This document shows, piece by piece, positions 1 to 9,781 of a stretch of 23,500 nt of DNA. Origin of the DNA: Glandiceps talaboti (lineage: Eukaryota > Hemichordata > Enteropneusta > Spengelidae); assembly GCF_964340395.1 (NCBI RefSeq), contig NC_135564.1:17114957-17138456 (forward strand), written 5' to 3'. The translations under genes and the position numbers were made by a program. Each line of letters starts with the position of its first letter. Position 1 is the stretch's first letter. The notes under the pieces are model-generated. The model was not told the origin of the DNA, did no database searches, and was given only the letters and a program-made list of their open reading frames with translations.

Positions 1-3000
1 TGTTGTAGCATGATTCAATTTGGAAAGGAGTATAGTTTGTAAGGTTAGGTAACTCTGGTGTCTGGTCTCCTAGTTACATGCTAAAAATCAAAATGGCGGA
101 CATTTTTCTAATAAATTTTAGTAGTTTAGTCTAAGATGGATAGAAATAGGTGAAAAACAGTGACAGTGTTATTGTAGCATGAATGAATTTGGAAAAGAGT
201 ATAGTTTGTAAGGCTAGGTAACTCTGGTGTCTGGTCTCCTAGTTACATGCTAAAAATCAAAATGGCGGACATTTTTCTAATAAATTTTAGTAGTTTAGTC
301 TAAGATGGATAGAAATAGGTGAAAAACAGTGACAGTGTTATTGTAGCATGAATCAATTTGGAAAAGAGTATAGTTTGTAAGGCTAGGTAACTCTGGTGTC
401 TGGTCTCCTAGTTACATGCTAAAAATCAAAATGGCGGACATTTTTCTAATAAATTTCAGTAGTTTAGTCTAAGATGGATAGAAGTAGGTGAGAAACAGTG
501 ACAGTGTTGTTGTAGCATGATTCAATTTGGAAAGGAGTATAGTTTGTAAGGTTAGGTAACTCTGGTGTCTGGTCTCCTAGTTACATGCTAAAAATCAAAA
601 TGGCGGACATTTTTCTAATAAATTTTAGTAGTTTAGTCTAAGATGGATAGAAATAGGTGAAAAACAGTGACAGTGTTATTGTAGCATGAATGAATTTGGA
701 AAAGAGTATAGTTTGTAAGGCTAGGTAACTCTGGTGTCTGGTCTCCTAGTTACATGCTAAAAATCAAAATGGCTGACATTTTTCTATCAAATTTTAGTAG
801 TTTAGTCTAAGATGGATAGAAATAGGTGAAAAACAGTGACAGTGTTATTGTAGCATGAATGAATTTGGAAAAGAGTATAGTTTGTAAGGCTAGGTAACTC
901 TGGTGTCTGGTCTCCTAGTTACATGCTAAAAATCAAAATGGCGGACATTTTTCTAATAAATTTTAGTAGTTTAGTCTAAGATGGATAGAAATAGGTGAAA
1001 AACAGTGACAGTGTTATTGTAGCATGAATGAATTTGGAAAAGAGTATAGTTTGTAAGGCTAGGTAACTCTGGTGTCTGGTCTCCTAGTTACATGCTAAAA
1101 ATCAAAATGGCTGACATTTTTCTAATAAATTTTAGTAGTTTAGTCTAAGATAGATAGAAATACGTGAAAAACAGTGACAGTGTTATTGTAGCATGATTCA
1201 ATTTGGAAAGGAGTATAGTTTGTAAGGCTAGGTAACTCTGGTGTCTGGTCTCCTAGTTACATGCTAAAAATCAAAATGGCGGACATTTTTCTAACAAATT
1301 TTAGTAGTTTAGTCTAAGATGGATAGAAATAGGTGAAAAACAGTGACAGTGTTTTTGTAGCATGATTCAATTTGGAAAGGAGTATAGTTTGTAAGGTTAG
1401 GTAACTCTGGTGTCTGGTCTCCTAGTTACATGCTAAAAATCAAAATGGCGGACATTTTTCTAATAAATTTTAGTAGTTTAGTCTAAGATGGATAGAAATA
1501 GGTAAAAAAACAGTGACAGTGTTATTGTAGCATGAATCAATTTGGAAAAGAGTATAGTTTGTAAGGCTAGGTAACTCTGGTGTCTGGTCTCCTAGTTACA
1601 TGCTAAAAATCAAAATGGCTGACATTTTTCTAATAAATTTTAGTAGTTTAGTCTAAGAGGGATAGAAATAGGTGAAAAACAGTGACAGTGTTATTGTAGC
1701 ATGATTCAATTTGGAAAGGAGTATAGTTTGTAAGGTTAGGTAACTCTGGTGTCTGGTCTCCTAGTTACATGCTAAAAATCAAAATGGCGGACATTATTCT
1801 AATAAATTTTAGTAGTTTAGTCTAAGATGGATACAAATACGTGAAAAACAGTGACAGTGTTATTGTAGCATGATTCAATTTGGAAAGGAGTATAGTTTGT
1901 AAGGCTAGGTAACTCTGGTGTCTGGTCTCCTAGTTACATGCTAAAAATCAAAATGGCTGACATTTTTCTAACAAATTTTAGTAGTTTAGTCTAAGATGGA
2001 TAGAAATAGGTAAAAAACAGTGACAGTGTTATTGTAGCATGAATCAATTTGGAAAAGAGTATAGTTTGTAAGGCTAGGTAACTCTGGTGTCTGGTCTCCT
2101 AGTTACATGCTAAAAATCAAAATGGCTGACATTTTTCTAATAAATTTTAGTAGTTTAGTCTAAGATGGATAGAAATAGGTGAAAAACAGTGACAGTGTTA
2201 TTGTAGCATGAATGAATTTGGAAAGGAGTATAGTTTGTAAGGTTAGGTAACTCTGGTGTCTGGTCTCCTAGTTACATGCTAAAAATCAAAATGGCGGACA
2301 TTTTTCTAATAAATTTTAGTAGTTTAGTCTAAGATGGATAGAAGTAGGTGAGAAACAGTGACAGTGTTGTTGTAGCATGATTCAATTTGGAAAGGAGTAT
2401 AGTTTGTAAGGTTAGGTAACTCTGGTGTCTGGTCTCCTAGTTACATGCTAAAAATCAAAATGGCGGACATTTTTCTAATAAATTTTAGTAGTTTAGTCTA
2501 AGATGGATAGAAATAGGTGAAAAACAGTGACAGTGTTATTGTAGCATGAATGAATTTGGAAAAGAGTATAGTTTGTAAGGCTAGGTAACTCTGGTGTCTG
2601 GTCTCCTAGTTACATGCTAAAAATCAAAATGGCGGACATTTTTCTATCAAATTTTAGTAGTTTAGTCTAAGATGGATAGAAATAGGTGAAAAACAGTGAC
2701 AGTGTTATTGTAGCATGAATCAATTTGGAAAAGAGTATAGTTTGTAAGGCTAGGTAACTCTGGTGTCTGGTCTCCTAGTTACATGCTAAAAATCAAAATG
2801 GCTGACATTTTTCTAACAAATTTTAGTAGTTTAGTCTAAGATGGATAGAAATAGGTGAAAAACAGTGACAGTGTTATTGTAGCATGAATCAATTTGGAAA
2901 AGAGTATAGTTTGTAAGGCTAGGTAACTCTGGTGTCTGGTCTCCTAGTTACATGCTAAAAATCAAAATGGCGGACATTTTTCTAATAAATTTTAGTAGTT

Positions 3001-3770
3001 TAGTCTAAGATGGATAGAAGTTGGTGAAAAACAGTGACAGTGTTGTTGTAGCATGAATCAATTTGGAAAGGATCATAGTTTGTAAGGTTAGGTAACTCTG
3101 GTGTCTGGTCTCCTAGTTACATGCTAAAAATCAAAATGGCGGACATTTTTCTAATAAATTTTAGTAGTTTAGTCTAAGATGGATAGAAGTAGGTGAGAAA
3201 CAGTGACAGTGTTATTGTAGCATGAATCAATTTGGAAAAGAGCATAGTTTGTAAGGTTAGGTAACTCTGGTGTCTGGTCTCCTAGTTTCATGCTAAAAAT
3301 CAAAATGGCGGACATTTTTCTAATAAATTTTAGTAGTTTACTCTAAGATGGATAGAAGTAGGTGAAAAACAGTGACAGTGTTATTATAGCATGAATCAAT
3401 TTGGAATAGAGCATAGTTTGTAAGTCTAGGTAACTCCGGTGTCTGGTCTCCTAGTTACATGCTAAAAATCAAAATGGCGGACATTTTCCTAATAAATTTT
3501 AATAGTTTAGACTAAGATGGATAGAAGTAGGTGAGAAACAGTGACAGTGTTGTTGTAGCATGAATGAATTTGGAATAGAGCATAGTTTGTAAGGCTAGGT
3601 ATAACTCTGGTGTCTGGCCTCATACAAAAATGTAGTTACATTTGTACATGTTTAAAACGAAAATTGCAAATATTTTTGTAATAAATTTTAGTACTTTAGT
3701 CTAAGATTGGTAAAGGAAGGTCAAAAACAAGGAAAGAGTTGATTTAGAATCCACCAGTTTGGAAAGAGCT
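1..3770. repeat. Satellite array, 169-bp monomer, about 22 units
   Basis: The landmark TGTAGCATGA recurs at 4, 173, 342, 511, 680, 849, 1018, 1187, 1356, 1526, 1695, 1864, 2033, 2202, 2371, 2540, 2709, 2878, 3047, 3216, (TATAGC variant) 3385 and 3554. Every spacing is 169 except 170 across 1356-1526, where an A-run has one extra base. The left edge is cut by the window. Monomers differ at a few fixed positions: ATTC/AATG/AATC after the landmark, GGTTAGG/GGCTAGG, GGCGGAC/GGCTGAC, CTAATAA/CTATCAA/CTAACAA, and AAATAGG/AAGTAGG. Units from 3047 on accumulate private changes. The unit starting at 3554 is strongly diverged and about 20 bp longer, and a last partial unit (about 3742-3770) runs into LINE sequence. 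The monomer holds no long ORF. Its length is near nucleosomal, as in many centromeric or pericentromeric satellites, but I see no CENP-B-box-like motif, so a centromeric role is not shown. Confidence 0.97.
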
Positions 3771-3773
3771 TGT

Positions 3774-5090
3774 TTTGTCAAGAATGATAGCCCTGTGAAA
3801 CTTACAAGTGTGTCTCTGAATTGTCTTTTATATGCTGATGAGTCTCTACTACTAGAAATTAAAGTTGAGTTGCAAAGTTGTTTATTTAAATTACATTATT
3901 TTGTACAAAGTAGAAAATAATAATCAACATTAAGAAATCAAGGTCATATGTAAATACAGGAAATCCAAATTTTATTTTTTATAATTTTACTCTCGACAAT
4001 GTAAGCCTAAGAGAATACTGTTTTCTTGGTATCATTATTTCTTCTAACAGTAAATTTAAACAAAACCTCAATAACTTGAAGTTTAAATCCACGAGAGCTC
4101 TCTTAAGTTCATGTATAACTATTTCTTCTAACTAGAGTATTTCTATTGATGTGGCTTTAGATCTCTTTGATTGTTTAATTGTTGCTATTGTGACTTACAG
4201 ATGTGAAGTTTGGGGTTATGAAATTGAGAAATTTTCAGATTCTTGTTGATGTTTTTTTTTTCTTTTTATAGATTTCTACTTTGGGTTTCTTATAAGATAT
4301 CAAGATGTGGTATTGTTGGAGAATTAGGTCATTTCCCCACTAATTTCACTGTAATTAAACTTCTGTTAAAGTATTGGTATAGATTAATTGTCGATGGACA
4401 ATTTATTGTGAGCAGCCTACATTTGTTCTATGTGTTATTCAACATGGGGTATTTATATTTTATTATTAGAAACTTACTTGTTAAATATAATGAGAACAGT
4501 GTGTGGTCAAATCTTTGCAGGTTTAATTATACTAGGAAGGTTCATCATAATTTTATGACTTATGTCTAGAATTTTGTTATCATGGTACAGGGAATTACAT
4601 AATGACATTAGAAGAAAAAAGTACTAATAAAAACAAAATGAGAACATTTAGATTATTTAAAACAGCTTTTGGTTTTGAGAAACATCTTCTGCAAATTAAA
4701 AATCCAGTTGGTAGAAGACTAGTGACTAAATTTAGCATTTTGGATTATAATATTTATATTGAGTTGGGGAGATGGTGTACTCCTAAGATTCCTGTACATG
4801 ATGAAAGAATCTTTAAATTTTGTCAAATTATGCGGTAGAAGATGAATTTCATCATTTCATGCTTTATTCTCATTATACAAATTAAAGAAAGGCACTTATT
4901 CTTCTTCTTTTTCATTAGATAATTCAAATTTTCATTCAGTTTCTGCATATTTTGACCTCAGATGATAGACTTCCTCTTGGAAACTTTCTAGTCGATGTAA
5001 ACAGTGCTCCATCAGTTGGTTAAAAGAATATATTTTAATCATTTTATTTCTGCATGTTATTTTTGTATGCTTTACCATGCATGTAAAGAT
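3774..5090 (+). mobile_element. 5'-truncated LINE (non-LTR retrotransposon) relic, RT palm to C-terminus
   Basis: Translation from 3774 reads like a LINE reverse transcriptase. The line NCLLYADE (tetrad YADE at 3831-3842) is the palm active site, with the second catalytic Asp changed to Glu. It is followed by an INIKKS-like stretch and, near 4010-4080, the thumb motif REYCFLGIIISSNSKFKQN. Stops appear (for example before 4135). TYRCEVWGYE lies at about 4194-4224. Frame then shifts near the T-run at 4248-4260 and continues 4243-4569 with a GELGHFP motif typical of these elements. After further stops, 4602-4838 gives the C-terminal FRLFKTAFGFEKHL and ELGRW signature, and one more shift after 4830 reaches EDEFHHF. 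At least three frame breaks, several stops and the altered active site make it dead. Upstream RT domains, endonuclease and ORF1 are missing. The junction with the satellite at 3770-3774 suggests insertion into the array edge. A precise clade cannot be assigned by eye. Confidence 0.88.
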
Positions 5091-6151
5091 TGACTGACTG
5101 TAGACACAGCTGAGAATACAGTACTACTACCAGTATCAATGTCTGTTGTTAAACTTCATGCTAGTCACTAGGAAAGCTCAGAAAACTGTCTATGTATACA
5201 CAATCTTGCATGGTTCTCTTCAAAACATTGTTCATTCCAACAGCTGTGGTTATTCAAAACTCATTATATGGCCCATTTTAAACCCACAGAATGTTAATTG
5301 TACTTGTGTCAATTGCTTTGTACATTGTATTTTGAGCATAAAGATGCATTCATAATCATGTACGCATAATAAATGTTACACCTCGTTATCTTATCTTTAT
5401 CTGTGTTTATGTGTTACAACTCAGAGTGAGACAATGCATAGGGATGGGTCTATACTAGCGACAAACACACTACTTTCTAAACTGCATGTCCTGCTTGATA
5501 TTACGGGAAACGTTTCTGACAATGGAGAATCAGTCCCTTGTGACGTGAGCTAAGATTCTATTCAAGAATGCTATCTATGATGATCATACAAAATAATGAC
5601 GTTATTTGGGTATATACAATATTCAAAGTTATCGTTGCCGGCGATTGCTCCGGAATATTCAGCTGCCAATATTGATTGTTTTGTATTACGGTCGAAATAG
5701 AGTAGAATATTGCCATCATGGAATAGTGTATACTTATTAGCACACAATTACAAGTTGTTGTGATCCAGACACACGCATAGTTTTTCTAATAATAGTGACA
5801 CATGTACATTTTTGTCGATGAAAGAACAGGGGTCAACTTACCGTGAAAGTTCGCACCTCTGGTTCGCACTTGCACTACGCTCTCGCGATGTATACATCTA
5901 GACTGGAACATAGACAATTCTGTGACTTGAAGGAGCACTAGCACTGCACGTGAAGTACAAGTGACACATGTGCATGATGTGAATAACTACTAGTATATAC
6001 ACAAACAAATTGTAACGTGTGCAAAATGCGCAGGCGTAAACCCGAATATGTATTAAACCAGACACAGGCGTTGTTTACCAGTCACATGCGTTACTGGCAA
6101 CTCTCATGTCTGCAAACTCGACAACGCGCGTACTGCCTCTATCGCATGCAG
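5091..6151. other. Non-coding unique sequence between LINE relic and methyltransferase exon
   Basis: No convincing coding exon is seen. The 69-codon frame at 5146-5355 has no domain character, and an AATAAA sits near 5368 without an obvious gene. From about 5840 the base composition becomes CpG-richer. On the minus strand a canonical donor (CACG|GTAAGT) lies at 5842/5841, preceded by an open frame that starts with ATG near 5900. I looked here for the N-terminal methyltransferase exons expected before 6152 and did not find them. Confidence 0.55.
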
Positions 6152-6434
6152 AGACAGGGAGTCTTACAAGACGGCCATGACAAACCTGATGCGACTTGTG
6201 AGACCAGGAGGATATTTGATATTGTACGGGGTGTTGAATGAAACCTGGTACGAGTTTGGTGGGCATCGATATGATGCTGTCCCTGTCGACGAATCGTTCC
6301 TTAGGGAGGCCTTACAAGAAGCAGGGATGGTTGATATTGAAGTCACAGAAATGCTAGTGAAACCAAGAATGGATGGTGATAGAAAACTTGCTGATCGTGA
6401 TGGGATGATATATGCAACGGCAAAGAAAGGCTAA
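6152..6434 (+). CDS. C-terminal exon of an NNMT/PNMT/INMT-family N-methyltransferase (partial)
   Basis: The frame reads RESYKTAMTNLMRL, then VRPGGYLILYGVLNETWYEFGG, a VPVDESFLREALQEAGMVDIE stretch, a charged linker and DRDGMIYATAKKG, with TAA at 6432-6434. This matches the C-terminal third of the class I SAM-dependent methyltransferases that include nicotinamide, phenylethanolamine and indolethylamine N-methyltransferase. Shared features are the LLRPGG turn after the SAM fold, the G-V/A-L-x-E-(T/S)-W-Y strand, and an 'FLREAL.EAG' helix. A plausible acceptor, GCATGCAG, ends at 6151; the frame upstream of it (to a stop at 6054) loses family similarity. The SAM-binding Gly-rich motif and N-terminus are absent from the window, so the gene is either split by a long intron or this is an orphan duplicated exon. 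The substrate cannot be inferred. Family call is strong; whether the gene is functional is open. Confidence 0.75.
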
Positions 6435-7527
6435 CCATCACTACACATTCTTTATACGTTTCTTTATTCTTTGTAGCCTCGCTCTGACCACGATAGTTTT
6501 ACTATACTGGTCTGAGGTGTAGAGTTGTGTATTTCAAAATTGATTAGATAACCAATTCTGATAGGTCTAGTATGTGGGGGGGGGGGTGTTAAAACTTAGT
6601 GGGGAGTTGTAAAACTTCAAGGTCGGAATTCCATTGATAAATCTCAAATGCTCGTACTCTAGCTTTCTGATACAAGTTGCATTAAATAACATAACCATTT
6701 CAAATTATTAGTAGGAAAATCGTTCGAATATTTACGAACTTTAATCTTTTGTAGTGACAACAAATTTTCATCTATGAACACATTAATAATGTAGAATTTA
6801 TTTCATATATCCAAATAAATGACAAACTTACTTAAAACAAATTAATACAGACTGAATTTCCTAATGTGTAGTTTGACTGACTGAATTGGCATTGAGTGAA
6901 ACATAAGAGTGAGTACCATCTGCCTGTGCATCCGTGTCTTCATCCACAACCTTTATCACATGTATACCTAATTTTAGCCGATTATTTCTAACTTGGTAAA
7001 GGTCAGACTACAACATAACAGTGGTGCAAGCAAGTGCATGGTTTGCTAGTATTCGTCTTACAATTATTAGTACATGTGTTAATATTGACAATTTTATCAC
7101 ATTATCTGATCAGTGTTAGAAATTATAATGTTGAAATTTTATTTTTTATGCTTTCAGTGTTAATCTTGAAATAAAGAAAAATATTCCTATTATTTGATAT
7201 GAATGTAAGCACCATATTACTAAGAAAGCAAATGACCTGAAAAATTATATTCATCCAAAAATGATATTGCCAGGGATTCATTTATTGACATATGCTTATT
7301 TTAACGAAACCAGAACAATGAAACTCTAGAGGGCGCCCTCCTTAAACTTAAACGGCGGACCCCAATTTTTTTTCCAAAACTATAAATCTCCCATCATGGT
7401 CTACCACTGGTACAAATGTGAATATGATACGATGACTTTTAAAGTCGAGGCGCATTTCACCTTAATTGGTAATCTTACATTAATGTTTTATTTTTTACAA
7501 AAATGTTATCTTTTTGGCCCCAACAGA
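6435..7527. other. AT-rich unique DNA with no recognised gene
   Basis: This stretch holds a 12-base G-run near 6576-6587, an AATAAA-containing segment near 6815-6822 that could serve as a distant poly(A) signal for the exon ending at 6434, and otherwise only short unremarkable frames. I see no tRNA- or rRNA-like sequence. Confidence 0.5.
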
Positions 7528-7700
7528 AATTTAGTGATATTATCAGTACCATCTTCAGTGACAACAAGGATGTCATGTTCCCGATTTCCTCTATTCCTTC
7601 CATTCTTCCGGAAATCATTATCATTGGCTCCATGGATGCCACCATTCACGATTCCGTATCTACCGCTTCTCTCAATTCCAACCATTTTGGAAAAAAGCAC
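7528..7700 (+). other. Coding-like island, possible exon (weak subtilase-like resemblance)
   Basis: After a reasonable acceptor (pyrimidine-rich tract then CCCCAACAG ending at 7527), about 57 codons are open starting KFSDIISTIF. The middle reads IPSILPEIIIIGSMDAT and later NSNHFGKK. The order 'P-x-LP-E-I-I-x-x-G-S-x-D ... S-N-x-x-G' loosely recalls the segment of S8 subtilisin-like peptidases before the catalytic serine, but no catalytic residue lies in this piece. Base composition is richer in GC than the flanks. The opposite strand is also open over 7506-7700. I see no good donor at the right end. This is a suggestion only; it may be a decayed exon or chance. Confidence 0.2.
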
Positions 7701-7827
7701 ATTGAAAGAATAATAACATCCAAAGTATTACTAATATATGCTAACAATGATACTATGGAAGATATACTTCTATACTTCTATTTTATAATATGACACCAGG
7801 ACATAAACAAGTGCATAACATTATCAA

Positions 7828-8410
7828 CTACCAAGTGAATTATAGAACTACCGAGTGAATTATAGAACTATCAAATGGATTATAGAACTACCAGTGAATT
7901 ATAGAACTGCCAGTGAATTATAGAACTACCAAATGAATTATAGAACTGCCAGTGAATTATAGAACTGCCAGTGAATTATAGAACTGCCAGTGAATTATAG
8001 AACTACCAGTGAATTATTGAACTGCCAGTGAATTATAGAACTACCAAATGAATTATAGAACTGCCAGTGAATTATATAACTGCTAGTGAATTATAGAACT
8101 GCTAGTGAATTATAGAACTACCAAGTGAATTATAGAACTACCAAGTGAATTATAGAACTATCAAGTGAATTATAGAACTACCAAGTGTAAGAGAACTACC
8201 AAGTGTAATCAATTTTAAAGAGCTTACCATGTGTAATATAGAACAACCAAGTGTAATATAGAACAACCAAGTGTATTATAGAACTACCAAGCGTATTATA
8301 GACCTACCAAATGTATCATAGAACTACCAAGCGTATTATAGATCTACCAAGTGAATTATAGAACTACCTACTATATTATAGAACTACAAAATGTGTCATA
8401 GAAATACCTA
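7828..8410. repeat. Minisatellite, 19-20-bp unit, roughly 29 copies
   Basis: Units of the form CTACCAAGTGAATTATAGAA (20 bp) alternate with CTGCCAGTGAATTATAGAA (19 bp, one base shorter in the AAGTG/AGTG part). ATTATAGAACT is the most constant block. Variants such as CCAAATG, CCGAGTG, GTGTAATATAG and GCGTATTATAG accumulate from about 8180 rightwards, so the array decays towards its right end, where it adjoins the tetranucleotide block. No ORF spans it. Confidence 0.93.
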
Positions 8411-8471
8411 CACACCCCAGATGCATCCCAGTAAAATTTCAGCCCAATCTGCTGATTAGATTTGGAATGTT

Positions 8472-9776
8472 ACATACATACATGCATGCACATACATACA
8501 TACATACATACATACATACACACACACAAACAAACAAACAAACAAACAAACAAACAAACAAACAAACAACCAACCAAACAAACAAACAAACAAACAAACA
8601 AACAAACAAACAAACAAACAAACAAACAAACAAACACACACACACACATACATACATACATACATACATACATACATACATACATACATACATACATACA
8701 CACATACATACATACATGGAATACATACATGGCATGCATACATACATACATACATACATACATACATACATACATACATACATACATACATACATACATA
8801 CATACATACATACATACGTACGTACATGGCATGCATACATACATACATACATACATACATACATACATACGTACGTACGTACATACATACATACATACAT
8901 ACATACATACATACATACATACATACATACATACATACATGGCATGCATACATACATACATACATACATACATACATACATACATACATACATACATACA
9001 TACATACATACATACATACATACATACATACATACATACATACATACATACATACATGGAATACATACATGGCATGCATACATACATACATACATACATA
9101 CACACACATACATACATACATACATACATACATACATACATACATACATACATACATACATACATACATACATACATACATACATACGTACGTACATGGC
9201 ATGCATACATGCATACATACATACATACATACATACATACATACATACATACATACATACATACATACATACATACATACATACATACATACGTACATGG
9301 CATGCATACATACATACATACATACATACATACATACATACATACATACATACATACATACATACATACATACATACATACATACATACATACGTACATG
9401 GCATGCATACATGCATACATGCATACATACATACATACATACATACATACATACATACATACATACATACATACATACGTACATGGCATGCATACATACA
9501 TACATACATACATACATACATACATACATACATACATACATACATACGTACATGGCATGCATACATGCATACATACATACATACATACATACATACATAC
9601 ATACATACATACATACATACATACATACATACATACATACATACGTACATGGCATGCATACATACATACATACATACATACATACATACATACATACATA
9701 CATACATACATACATACATACATACATACATACATACATACATACATACATACATACATACATACATGGCATATGC
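8472..9776. repeat. Compound tetranucleotide array: (CATA)n, (CAAA)n, (CATA)n with GGCATGC punctuation
   Basis: A short CATA run (8472-8520) is followed by (CAAA)n at about 8527-8636, interrupted once by CAACCAACC near 8566-8577. More than 1.1 kb of (CATA)n then runs to about 9776. Within the long run the element CATGGCATGCATA recurs with GGCATGC starting at 8731, 8828, 8941, 9071, 9198, 9299, 9400, 9485, 9554 and 9651, plus a GGCATATGC form at 9768. It is often preceded by TACGTA or TACGTACGTA. A 4-nt period leaves several frames open on both strands, giving apparent proteins of Ile-His-Thr-Tyr or Met-Tyr-Val-Cys repeats; these are not genes. Confidence 0.97.
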
Positions 9777-9781
9777 ATTAA

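Noticed and set aside
1-3770. CRISPR array
   Set aside because: The repeats are head-to-tail 169-bp units with no unique spacers, and the setting is eukaryotic.
1-3770. Satellite as alpha-satellite or CENP-B-box repeat
   Set aside because: Only the length is similar. No CENP-B-box-like sequence is visible and sequence identity is not claimed.
6017-6241. 74-codon plus-strand frame overlapping the methyltransferase exon
   Set aside because: It is the wrong frame; the adjacent frame carries clear family similarity.
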